Below are positions 36,110 through 47,613 of a DNA stretch of 64,000 nt, piece by piece. The notes beneath the pieces are model-generated. The model did not search any database. It saw only the letters and a list, made by a program, of their open reading frames with translations, and was not told the origin of the DNA. Numbering within the stretch: the stretch's first letter is position 1; each line of letters opens with the position of its first letter. Location: the NCBI GenBank assembly GCA_001414485.1, contig LLEY01000058.1:1-64000 (forward strand), given 5' to 3'. The stretch comes from Calycina herbarum (taxonomy: Eukaryota; Ascomycota; Leotiomycetes; Helotiales; Pezizellaceae). The position numbers and the translations under genes are program-made.

Positions 36110-39100
36110 CTTTATATTATAACTAAATCGTCTATTAGATAATTGTAATCGTCTATTCCGTCTTTTTATACTTATATCTAGCTTTGTAAAGCTCTTAGCA
36201 GACCAGTGTAAGCTAGATTAGTAAGGTAAAAATCGTATAATTTGTATAGATAATACTTAAAATTCGAGGCTAGATACTACTATAGATTAGAGTTATAGCT
36301 TAACTATTAAACCCTGTATTAGAGCTTTCTACGAACTGCCTTTATAGCTAAGACTTCTTCTACTTCCTACTCTTCTTAATCTATAACCTGTATTAGCAGA
36401 GGTAATTCGTTTACTTATCTAGGTAGCGGATCTATAGCAGCTTTATAAAGTAGTAATAGATAGAATATAGAGTATATACGGAAGTAGTCTAGTAGTTTAA
36501 GCTAGAAAGAGTATTCTTTATAGGCTATAATCTAGAATAGACCCTCGTTTTATCTATCTAGCTTATAGCTTAGCTAGTTTATCTTCTAATTACGAGTTAA
36601 TACCTAAACAAAGTCGTCTACGTTAAAGTCTACTACTCTTCGAATCCGGTTCGCAGACCTTATATAGCGGTCTTATACTTTACTAACTAATTCCTTTACT
36701 ACGGTCTAAGTGTTATATATTCTCTATATAAGTGTCTCTATATCGGTCTAGTTAAGCTATTCGTAGACTATTATAGATTTATCTAGATAGTTTTAATTAA
36801 AGGATATAGTAGTTATATATCTATTAATTACTTTAAAGGGTAAGAGCCTACCTAGACTCTTATATAAGAGTATAAGCTAAGCGTAGTCTAGAATAGGGAT
36901 AAGTTCGCTCTAGTTATCTTGATAATAACTAATAAAAGACTATAAGCGTTGATTAATCTATTAGTTTATAATTTTAGTTTATCTGTTAGTTTATAGATAG
37001 AAAGTAGTAGATAGTTTAAGCTTTATACTAAGGATTCTATAGAATTTAGACTAGAAAGAAGAAATAAACTATAGTCTACGGTTGAAAATAATACTTTATA
37101 GATAGCTATAGGTTTAATAGATCTATATAACGTATATTTAAGCTATATCTTAGGCTATAACTGTCTTTAGATAAGAGATTAAGACTGATTACTTAGTTAG
37201 GCGATCTATAACTACTTATAAGGTATCGTAACCTTATTTATTAGTAGGGAAAGACTTATAGTCTATAGTAATATACTACTAGGGACGTTCTAGAACTAGT
37301 AACAGGTGTAAAAACCTAGGTTTATAGTTGTAAGAAACTGTAGTACGTTAACAGTCTCTGTAGTTACTAATATAGGTTTCTACAGACGTCTATAAACCTT
37401 TCTACTAGTATCTATAAGCGAGGATAGCTACCGTCTTTGTCTGTCTAAGGTAAGCCGTAGATACTTATACGTAAGCCTTATAGATTAGGTCCGTTCGTAA
37501 GGTGTCTTAATTAAGAACTATAAGTCTCTTTTACTAAAGAAGTAAGCTATTCTCTATTATCTAGTTTTAGTACCTATAGGTAGCTTTTATTTAGTTGTCT
37601 TCTAAGTCTAAAGAGTTATAGTTAGTAGTAAGTAACTAGTTAATAAGGTTAAGCAAGGGTTCTAAGATAACTAAGGCTAACGTTATAAGAGGGTCTAATC
37701 GAGTAGTAATACGTAGATCTAACTAATTAGACGTAAGCAAGGTTTATTATCTTATAAACGCTTTTAAGTCGTTTTATAAGTTAATATCTTAGTCTTAGTA
37801 TATTAGTATGTCTGTTTTCTTATTCTACTTACTAGATTGAAATATAATTATAAAATAAAACTCTAATAGAAACTCTACCTATCTCACTTACTACTAGTTT
37901 AAGGTTTTAAAGGTTATAAAGTACTCTAAAGCCTTATAATCAGTGAAGACCTTAATCTAGGAGCTAGTCTAAGTAAGATCCGCTTACTATTATCTAAAAG
38001 AGTATATAATAGCTAATATCTCCTTATTATAGATTTAATAGTTTAGCTTAGTAGAGTTTATCGTCTTTGAGAAGTAGTCTATAAGTCTCTATAGTTTAGT
38101 TTCGGATATACGTTATAATATTATAGCTATAACTACTCCGTTAGAAGCGTTAGTCTTAACTATAGTCTCTAAATCGACTATAAAGTAGTATAAGAGAGAG
38201 GCAGTAACTAAGGCTTCTTTTAATATATTAAAAGCCTTCTTATATTCTAAGTTAAACTTAAACAGCACTTCCTTTCTTATAAGATAGTTTAGCAGACGAG
38301 TAATCCGTTTATAATCTCGAATAAAACGTTAGTAGAAGTTGTAAAAACCTAGGAAGGACTAGATACTCTTAATAGTACTAGGATATTTCTAAGAAACGAT
38401 TACTAAGATCTTCTCTAGGTTAACTTCGATTCTATTTATAGAGATAATAAAACTAAGGTACTTCGTATAAGTAATATAGAACTCTATCTTCTTAATATCT
38501 ACTTATAGTCTAGCTTTATAGAGCTGTTCTAAGACCTTATAAACGTGTTTAACATATTCAAGCTTATTATTAGAATATATAAGAATGTTATTAAAGTAAG
38601 CTATATAAAAGTTATTAACATATTCTATAAGAACGCTATTTATATACCTCTAGTATATAGTAGAACCGTTAGTTAAGCTAAAAGGTAATACCTTATATTT
38701 AAACATACTATAATAGGTTTAAAAGGTTATAAGTTCTTTTAACTCTAGATCTATATATATATAGTTAAAAGCTTAATAAATATTAAGCTTTATAAGGATT
38801 TTAGTACTAGTAATTCGTATAAGAGTTTCGTTAATTAGTAGAAGAGAGTGCTAGTCTTTATAAGTAAGGTTATTAAGTTTCTAGTAGTCGATATAGAGCT
38901 ATAAGCTTCTATTAGGCTTCTTTATAAACAGTACTAGAGAGGCGAAAGAGGCGTAGCTAGGAATAATAAACCCTTTATTAAGGTTATTAAAGATATACTA
39001 TTTTATAGTTAGAAGTTCCTTAGTTGTTATCCTATATAATAAGCTATATAATAGAGTATTTAGACCTATAAGTTCAATCTAGTAGTTGACTTAGTTTTAT

Positions 39101-41640
39101 AGCAGGGGAAGCTTATCTAAAGCTCTCTTTAAAAAGACATTCTTAAAGTCTATATATTCCTAGCGAACGTTCTGTTCTATTAGTTGTTTATCTAAAGCGT
39201 AATCTACTAAAGAGAGCTCTATACGTAACCTGTCTATAAGAGTATAGTCGATCTCTTATAAGCTAGTAAAGAAGACTTTATTATCACGCTTTTGAAGGTT
39301 AAGTTTAAAAGTAGTAGTTCTAATATAATAGATATTAATAGCAAAGTCTTCTATAGGTTTACAGATGTCTATAAGCGAGCTTATAGCTGCTTTATAGTCT
39401 ATAACTAAACGTTTTCCTAAGGAGGATTAACAACGTTATTAGTAGTTAGAAATAAAGACCTATATTCTATTCTAGGCAGAGACGAGGTCTTACTAAAAGC
39501 TTTTATCTAGAATTTCCTCGAGAGTAACTAGTAGTAGGGTTTAGTACTAGCTTCAAGGTAGTATCGAATAGATTAATATAGGTTCCTCTATAGTATTCTA
39601 GTAGAGGTCGTAGTTCTCTATATTCTCCTAAGCCTAGAGGTCTAGTAGAGAGATAGTTATTAATTCTCTAATAATAGGTACTAAGTAATTAAATCGATAA
39701 ACTAGGGAAAGGGATTCTAGCTACTTAATCTTATAGCTATAGACTACTAACTTTATGTTTACGTCTATAAGCTATTAACAGCTAATAATAATATCGTATT
39801 TATTAATATTAGTAATTAAGAAAAGCGTATTAGTAAACTATTATCTGTTAATACTTAGTATTAAGTAAATAACACAAGTAATTACTAGTCCTTTATGTCT
39901 ATTAAACCCTGTAATTAATATTATATATAATAGCTTTTCTATAGTCTATCTATAATATTAACTTAACTAGTTAGCTAAAGCTATATTAATAAATAGCTAT
40001 CTATTTACTCTAGTATTAATAAGTCTAGTAGTATTAAAAGTATATCTATTTTTAATTAAAGTATATATAGTTATAAAAGCCTTTCTACCTATTATATAAC
40101 TTAGATTAAGAGGTTAAGATCTAACTTTGTTTTACTCTAAAGAGAAGACTTACTTTAGAGCTATTCTTTTTCTAAGTCCTTATAGACGAGTTCCTTATTA
40201 GCTGATTCTTCTCTAGACGCTTATAGTCCGTAGGAGTCTGTAAGCGAGTTTTTAGCGTCTTCTAATAGCTTAATAGCTGTGGAGGGTTTTTAAGAAAGAG
40301 GGCATTTACTAGCGTAGTGCCTAGGTTTATCGTAATTATAATAGATAACGTCTACTATATCCTAGACAGGAGTTATACTCTTATAAGTAAGTAAAGAAGT
40401 CTTATAGTTTATAACTAGAGAGTAATAGACCAGGCTTTAGGTTAGCAGATAACTAATAGTAGTATATAGAGTCGGAAGTTAGTAAGTTAATCCGTAGCTA
40501 GTAGAGAAACCTCTTATAAGTAGGCAGCGGTTATAGTAAGCTATAAAGTATTCCTTAATAGTTACTCTATCTTAATAGATAGAGTAATAGCAGTTATATA
40601 ACTAGTTAAAGGTTACTAGAGTGATTTAGACTAGTAAGATACTTACTTAGAGAGCTAGCGTAAGCTTCTAGTATAAATCTTTAGACTACTTACTTAATAG
40701 GATATAAGCCTTAGTTATAAGGCTTAAGAAGGTTACTCTAAACATAGTAAAAGTCTCGTCCTCTTATATCAAGAGTTTATAGAAGACCTTATAGGCCTTT
40801 ATAGCTTCTTTACTATCTACAAATAAGGTATCTAAATATATAAGTATATCTATAACGTCTATAAATAAGGTAGAGGAACCGAAATCTATCTATAGTTCTA
40901 GGTACTCTTATACTACGCTAGAAGTAGCTATAAAGACGAAAGTAAGCTTATCTTATTCGTTCTTAAAGAGGTTCTTTCTTATTTTACTAGCTAGGATAAT
41001 CTACTAGGCCTTATATAATAGGGAGATGCCGTTCTTAAGTTTCTTACTATCTTAGAACTTATGAGTAGAATTGTTAGAACTAAATCGTAAACAGGAGGAG
41101 TTAGTAGTAGCCTCTTAGAGAGCTTGTATATACTCGCGGCTTAGGAGAGGGTTATTAGAGTGGTTTATAGGCTACGGGGTTTAGTAGAGTTACGTACGTA
41201 AAGAGAGGATTTTAGCTCGTAAACGAACGTTTTCGTCCGTAGGAGGCTCGCTTATCGCAGAGGAGGTAGGCGAGGGAGGGGCAACTCTAGGGGTGTTATC
41301 TAGTTATTAAGGCTTGGTTTAAGACAAGCTAGTAGGTGTCTTCCCTTTTCTACCACGACTACTTCGAGTGTCGGCTATTGTATTATTAGAAAGGAAGGAG
41401 GAGAAGGTAGGGAGAGGTTATAAAAAAGGTTATATAAGCTGTTATAGGCGTGTCTTTCGAGGAGATAAGTCGTTACAGACGTAGAGATACTCAAGGGATC
41501 CGTTTATAGGAAGAGGATACTGTTATAGTCAGAAGGGGCAGGCTGTTATAGGCGTGCTTGTCGAGGAGATAAGTCGTTATAGACGCAGAGATGCTTAAGA
41601 GATAGTCGTAGTTATACTATTATAAGTGTAAGATCTTCTA
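36110..41640 (-). pseudogene. Gypsy-3 gag-pol, RIP-inactivated
   Basis: On the minus strand a CCHC zinc knuckle remnant lies at about 40302-40343, reading Y-YN-Y-DKPR-H-YASK-C, so two of the Cys have become Tyr. The reverse transcriptase box at 38587-38598 reads Y-F-N-N, with Asn where the two catalytic Asp belong, followed by ILIYSNNKLEYVKHV, a normal Ty3/Gypsy continuation. RNase H and integrase lie further left but are too mutated to delimit. Many TAG/TAA stops. The region near 41090-41640 is less AT-rich and may hold the gag start. Confidence 0.82.
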
Positions 41641-41713
41641 GCTGTTATAAGTATAGAATCCAGTCGATATTATAGTCCTTCGTAGAGAGTTAGGTTGTTT
41701 AAGCTTTAAATAA

Positions 41714-41945
41714 TATTATAATCTATAACTAAAGGCAAAGGTATAAGAGTATATATATATATATTCGAGAATTTAAAGCTACAGTTCTAAGAACGAGGGA
41801 ATACGGAATATATACTCTACGAAAAAGAGGTATTCCTACTAACTATAAAGAGCCTTTAATCTCGTTATAAATCCGTCTAAGCGTTGCGGCTCTGACGGTC
41901 ACGTGTAGGACCGAGAATTACGTGTTACGGACCAGCGCCGTAATA
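41714..41945 (-). repeat. Gypsy-3 LTR, right copy
   Basis: 232-bp copy of 35844-36075; followed by the duplicated target CCTAG at 41946-41950. Confidence 0.94.
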
Positions 41946-41950
41946 CCTAG

Positions 41951-44900
41951 ACTCTCCTAGAAACACTACGGACCTCTTAGAAACGCTCGACGGATACTAT
42001 ACAGTAGGTAACGAGTGGTAATATCGCTAACAGACCGAAAGTCACCTATAAGGCATCCGTAGAGGGTATAGATTAGAAACCGGCACCTACTAAAGTCTTA
42101 ACAACTAGTACTAAGCGTGCTAAATAGGTGTCCTAGAAAGAACGAAGCAACTATACTTATACTAGTCGCTGTCTTCGCTGCGGAGCTACTAGTTATTTTA
42201 TTTAAGAATGTCTATATAGACTACTAAGGCGACCTATAATAGTAGATTCGGTCTATAAATAGAAGGCAGAGGTTAAGGAAGTAGTACTAGAATTAGAAGA
42301 AGAAGATAGTAATATCTCCTTAGATTCGGAAAACTAATAGCTTCTATTAGAAAGCGTAAGTAGAGGCAACGAAGGGAGTTATTAGTAATAGACACTTAGA
42401 GACATTTTAAGTAGGAATATATAGACGAAAAACCTCTTCTTATATCAGCTTTAGTAAATAGAGTAGCTACTTTATAAGCCTTAGTAGATTTAGAGTATTT
42501 AGTCTATAGAATTATTTTAAACTGTTTTATCTATTATTATTAGCTCTCTTATATATAAATTATACTAAGGTATTTATAGTTAGTAGAAGGAGTATTAGAG
42601 GATATTATATTCTAAGTAGTATCTTTTAGTATAGATATTAGAGACTACTAGTAGAAACGGGTTTATACTTATATAGTTTCTAAGATTAAGAGCTATAAAA
42701 TAATTCTAGGAAAATCTTAGTTAAGGAGAGAGCGAGCTTTACTTAACGCTACTAAGAGATACTTGCTTTTCTAAGACTCTAGGTTAGAAGTTTATAACGA
42801 GCTAGAAAAGTCTTACTCTTATAAGTAAGTAAGTATAGCTGTCTTCTACTTTCTTATAGATTATAAACATAAGCTATAAGTTTTCTTAGCTAGCTTTATA
42901 GACATTAGTAAAGCGTTAGTAGAGAAGAAGTATATAGACCTGCGGATAAAGCTACTTAGCTAGATCGGTTTAGAATTCTACCTAGCTTTTAATAGAAAAG
43001 AAGTAAATAAGTTACTAATATACTAATAAGGAATTAATCATAGTATTAAGCTTTTATAAACGGATAGCGGATCTAAGAAGACAGTCCTATAGAGGCTACT
43101 CTATAATATATTATAAGACAAGCTGTTAGTGCTTTATAAAACTCTAACAGAGCTACTAGACAAGGAATTTATTCAAGTAAGCAACTCTCTAGCAGCTACG
43201 CTAGTACTCTTCGTATAGAAGCTAGGAGAGAGTCTACAGTTCTATTATAACTACTAGGTACTAAATAAGTTAACCTATAAGGACTACTATCTATTACTCT
43301 TAATCTAAGAGATACTTAACTAGATTAGAAAAGTAAAGTAGTTTATAAAAATAGATGTTATTACTATATTTTATAAAATACGAATTAAGAAGGGAGATAA
43401 GTAGAAAATAGCTTTCTAGATACGCTTTAGGCTTTTTAAATAGCTTATTACCTCTTTTAAGCTTATAAATACTCCTAGTACTTTCTAGTAGTATATTAAT
43501 TATATACTTTAAGAGTTCTTAGACAACTTTGTCTTAGTATATGTCGACGATGTCTTAGTCTTTATAGACAGCACCTATAACTAGTATCGTAAGCATGTTT
43601 ATAAAGTAATATAAAAGCTTTAAGATACTAAGCTATAGCTTAATATTAATAAGTACGAATTTAAAGTATAGTCTACAAAGTATCTTAGGTTTATTATAGA
43701 AGTAGAGAAAGGTTTATAGATAGACCTAACTAAAATATAAGCTATTATAGATTAGAAAGTACTAATAATAGTAAAAGGCGTTCTTAGCTTCCTAGGATTT
43801 ACGAATTTCTATTAACAGTTTATTAAAGACTTTTCACAGATTATAGCTCCTCTTTATAAACTTATTAAAAAGGATATATCCTTCTAATAAATAGACGAAG
43901 TAAATAGAGCCTTTAAATAGTTAAAGCAGGCCTTTATAGAGGCTCTAGTACTAGCTTAGTTTAACCTAGATTATAAGACGGTTCTAGAGATAGACTTCTC
44001 TAGATATTACTTAGAAGGCGTGCTCTCTTAAGTAAAGAATAGCGTCTTACAGCTTATAGCCTTCTTCTTAAAGAAACACACACCTACTAAATACAATTAC
44101 TTAATATATAATAAAGAGTTATTAGCTATTATTTATTACCTTAAGAAATAGGAAGCAGAGTTAAAAAGTATTAGATAGTTTATAGTACTTATAGATTATA
44201 AGAATCTTAAGTACTTTATAATAGTCTATAAACTATCTAAAAGACAAATATAGTAGTAGTTAATACTTAGCAAGTTTAACCTAATTATCTAATACCGCCT
44301 AAGTAAAGAGAGAGAACTGCTAGATATACTAATAAGAAGAGACCAGGACCTTCTAGAGAAAGGAGATAAACGTCTTAATTATAGAATAGTATAATTAATT
44401 CTAGACAGAATAATTCAAGGAAATACTATATAGCTAGTACTAGTATTAGTAAATAGGAGGAATTAAGTAAGCAACGTAGTAATATAGTAAGCGTTTATAG
44501 ACTAACTACGGAACCTCTAAGAAGAGAGAAAGGTATAAGACAAGGACTTTAGACGTCTTATAGACACTGTCTACTAAGAAGATAGAGTGTTTCTAGTAGA
44601 CCTCGCTTCTCTAGTTAAAGTCTCTATCTCTAACTACTTAGTTAATAAGAATAGTGATTTACAGTTTAGAAGTAGACTATAGGTCCTCGATTATAAGCTG
44701 CTATAGACTGTAATTATATAAGAACTCTATGATTCTACACTTATAGGCTATTCTAGTAAGAATAGGATAATTATAATAGTTTTAAGAGAGTTCTTCTAGC
44801 TAAACCTATAGACTATAGTTAAGTAGTTTATCTATAACTATAGAGTTTATAGACGTACTAAGGTCTAGAGAGATCGTAAACAAGGCCTACTTCGTCTATT

Positions 44901-46005
44901 ACCAATTCCTAAACAGTAATAGTAGGAGATCTCTATCGACTTTATTAGGCTACTACTTATAAGTAAAGGCTCTAATATAATAGCAGTATTCATAGACCGT
45001 TTAGGCAAAGAGATGCTTCTTATAGCTTATAACTCGACTATATTATCAGAGGAATTTACTCGCTTATTTATTACTATATACTATAGCTTATATAGACTAC
45101 TAAGAGTAATAGTATCTAATAGAGGCCTGTAATTTATTAGACAAGTATAGAAGACGCTTTATAACTTCTTACGAATTAAACGACGGATCTCTATAGCCTT
45201 CTATCTATAAACTAACGAGTTAATAGAATAGGCAAATGCTAAAGTTAAGACGCTTCTATAGTAGTAGATTAATATAGCTTAGAACGACTAGGCTAACTAG
45301 CTACTAGTAGTACAGCTAGCTTTTAATAAACGGGATTTAATATTAACAAGTATAAGCCTCTTCTAACTTAGCTATAGCTATCTGTTATAGACTATTAACC
45401 TCTTAATAGACGTCGTAGTATCTATAAACATAAAAACACTAATTTAAAAGAGCGAAGCAATAGTAGCAAAGATTAAGGCTATTATAGAATAGGTATAATT
45501 ATTAATAGCAAGAGTATAATAAGACTAGGAGACTTAAGTAAATCGTTTATAGAATACCGCTCCTACGTATAAGGTTGAAGATAAGGTTTACTTAAGCTTA
45601 TAGAATATATAGACAGACAGGGCTAGTAAGAAACTAGACGCTCGATCTACTAAGTTTATAGTTATTAAGGTTATTAGCCTGTCTATATATAGGCTAGACA
45701 CTCTACCTAGTATCTACAATGTCTTTAATATAGACTTATTAAGACTAACAGCTATAGACCCGCTACCTAGTTAAATTACAAATAATAATCAACTACCTAT
45801 AATATTAGTAGATAATACTATAGAATAGTAAGTTAAAAGAATACTAGGTTAACAGTAAAAGAAGCTTTCAAAGAAAGGCTCTCGTACTCGACTTAAGTAT
45901 AAGGTTAAATAGACAAGATACGTAAACCTAATATAGGAACCTGCTACTAAGTTAGAGGATATAGTAGCCCTAGACACCTACTTTTAAGAGTAGGAAGAGA
46001 GGTAA
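41951..46005 (+). pseudogene. Gypsy-2 gag C-terminus and pol
   Basis: Continues gag after the Gypsy-3 insertion. A CCHC zinc knuckle at 42170-42211 keeps its three Cys, but the His is Tyr and a stop lies within the last spacer. Pol lies in another frame (RT box not in phase with the knuckle), so gag and pol are separate frames or one indel occurred. The RT box is intact Y-V-D-D (43540-43551). Integrase-like sequence follows (44930-45420: SIDFIRLL, VSNRGLQF, TNELIEQANAK). A chromodomain-like end (45830-45985) reads LKYKVK, stop, TRYVNLI, stop, EPATKLED, in phase with the RT box. The final TAA at 46003-46005 touches the 3' LTR. Confidence 0.88.
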
Positions 46006-46273
46006 TATCAAGGGTTACACCCGTGGAATAAGTCTCGGAGTACTCTAGCGACGTATTTATATAACCTCGCTTAGTAACGCATAGACGTAACCTCGCTTAG
46101 CAACGTATAGACGTGATAGAACCTTCGAGAGTACTCTTAGTAGAACTCTCTAGAATAAGCTAACTAAGTATATAAGTTAGTAAGGACTCTGGCTTAGAAA
46201 GGACAATCGAATCTTCTTATATATAGACAGCCTCTATAGTTTAATTTATTAGTACTTGCTATAAGCTCTGATA
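46006..46273 (+). repeat. Gypsy-2 3' LTR
   Basis: 268-bp copy of 34565-34832 followed by AGAAG (46274-46278). Confidence 0.94.
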
Positions 46274-46278
46274 AGAAG

Positions 46279-46671
46279 CGTCTAGTATACTAATATTATT
46301 ATCGTTCCTAGCTGATTATATACTAGTAGGTGTTTCTCTAGTAGTACTTCTAGATAATCTTACGACGTTAACTTAACTAGTATTTAAGCTAGCAGCGGCA
46401 GCGAGGGTTACTAGAGCTATAGCAACTGAACTTCTAAGCAGGTGCTTAAAGTATAACGAAACTTAAATAAACTAAATAAAGATAACTAAGTCTCGATAGT
46501 TATTATATAGATAAGAAGTATAGATATACTAGTTTGTTTACTTAGAAGTAAACTCGTTACTTATATCAAAGATATTAAATAAGATAATAAGATTAATAAC
46601 TAAAGTTAAGTACGAAGCTTCTATCTAATAGTAGACGTACTAGTCTTATATAGAACCTTCGTTCTCTTCTA
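46279..46671 (-). mobile_element. Gypsy-1b remainder: start of gag and truncated 5' LTR
   Basis: Reverse complement of Gypsy-1a ~17800-18200: the first gag codons and the end of the 5' LTR (matches include GAACGAAGGTTCTATATAAG). The LTR stops being recognisable at about 46671, so the outer ~250 bp are lost. It completes Gypsy-1b after the Gypsy-2 insertion. Confidence 0.85.
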
Positions 46672-47440
46672 GATCTTTTCTAATCTTAAGAATCCTTACT
46701 AGATCCTTAGTATTCTAAGCTCTAGAGCGAGCTTATATAAGCTCTAAGGTAACCGAGGTTACGTGCTTCTAATATAACTCTAATAGTAAGATCTTAAAGT
46801 CTTTAAATACTATATACTTCTAGACTTTCTTTTATATTACTTTCTCTTTCCTAGATACTTATATCTTATTCTATTAGAGCGCTGTCTAGACTACTTACTA
46901 CGTCTTTATATAATTTATAACACTCTCGTACTTTGCTCCTCGTTTATTATTATACTATCTATAATAGCTCTCTATAAATATACTAAAAGAAGTACTTATA
47001 GAATAGTACTTATATTTAAAGAAAACTAAACTAAAGAGAGAAGAGGAGAGTTAGTACGCTCTGTCTCTATTTATATACACTAAGCGAGACTTCGGTAGAA
47101 CCTCGGCACGTGATCCAGTCGTATATAACTAGGACTATTATACTATCGTTATTTACTAATACTCTAAAAGAGAGAATAAAAGCTCTTTATAAGCCTTCTA
47201 TCTCTCTACTACTACTACTACTATAATTACTTAATATAATTATAGAGTGTTTTAATCTCTTTCTTAACTATCTAATAGTTATCTAAATATATTTTAAAGC
47301 TTTTAAAGTTACTTTGTTAATTTCGAAAGTTTTTTTTTAGAGAATAAAAAGTTAATTAATAATTAAAAATTTATAAGTAATAGCTCTATCCGCTTATGTC
47401 CGTTCCGTAGACCTATAAGATAAAGTAAATAAACAAATAA
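46672..47440. other. RIP-mutated remnant up to the euchromatin boundary
   Basis: AT-rich, TpA-rich sequence with no recognisable gene or element, including a CTA microsatellite (about 47211-47222). Composition changes to normal between about 47380 and 47450, less than 250 bp before the TRM6 start codon. Confidence 0.6.
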
Positions 47441-47613
47441 ACCAAATAGATATACGGTGGCCAGTTGCGCACTTGGCAAAAGGCTGAAGCATCTTTGGCG
47501 GGGAGCAGAAAAAAATACTTCCTTCTCCACGCAAGGCTGTACTCCCTTCCCTCCATCTAACATGCACACATCATCTTGACAACACCAAAACATCTTCTCT
47601 GTTGCAATAAAAA

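Larger units (their letters stand above)
35844..41945 (-). mobile_element. Ty3/Gypsy LTR retrotransposon Gypsy-3, inserted in Gypsy-2 gag
   Basis: LTRs of 232 bp each (35844-36075 and 41714-41945) begin TGTTACGATCTATAACTG (TATTATAATC in the right copy) and end GTAATA. The direct duplication CCTAG flanks it (35839-35843 and 41946-41950). Coding runs on the minus strand, with gag near the right LTR and pol to the left. The left copy of the LTR is more mutated than the right copy in several places. Confidence 0.95.
34565..46273 (+). mobile_element. Ty3/Gypsy chromovirus Gypsy-2, interrupted by Gypsy-3
   Basis: LTRs of 268 bp each (34565-34832 and 46006-46273) start TGTCAAGGGTTACACCC (TATCAAGGG in the 3' copy) and end CTCTRATA. 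The direct duplication AGAAG lies at 34560-34564 and 46274-46278. A purine-rich stretch (TAGGAAGAGAGG) precedes the 3' LTR. The 11.7-kb span includes the 6.1-kb insertion Gypsy-3, so the element itself is about 5.6 kb. It sits inside Gypsy-1b. Confidence 0.96.
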
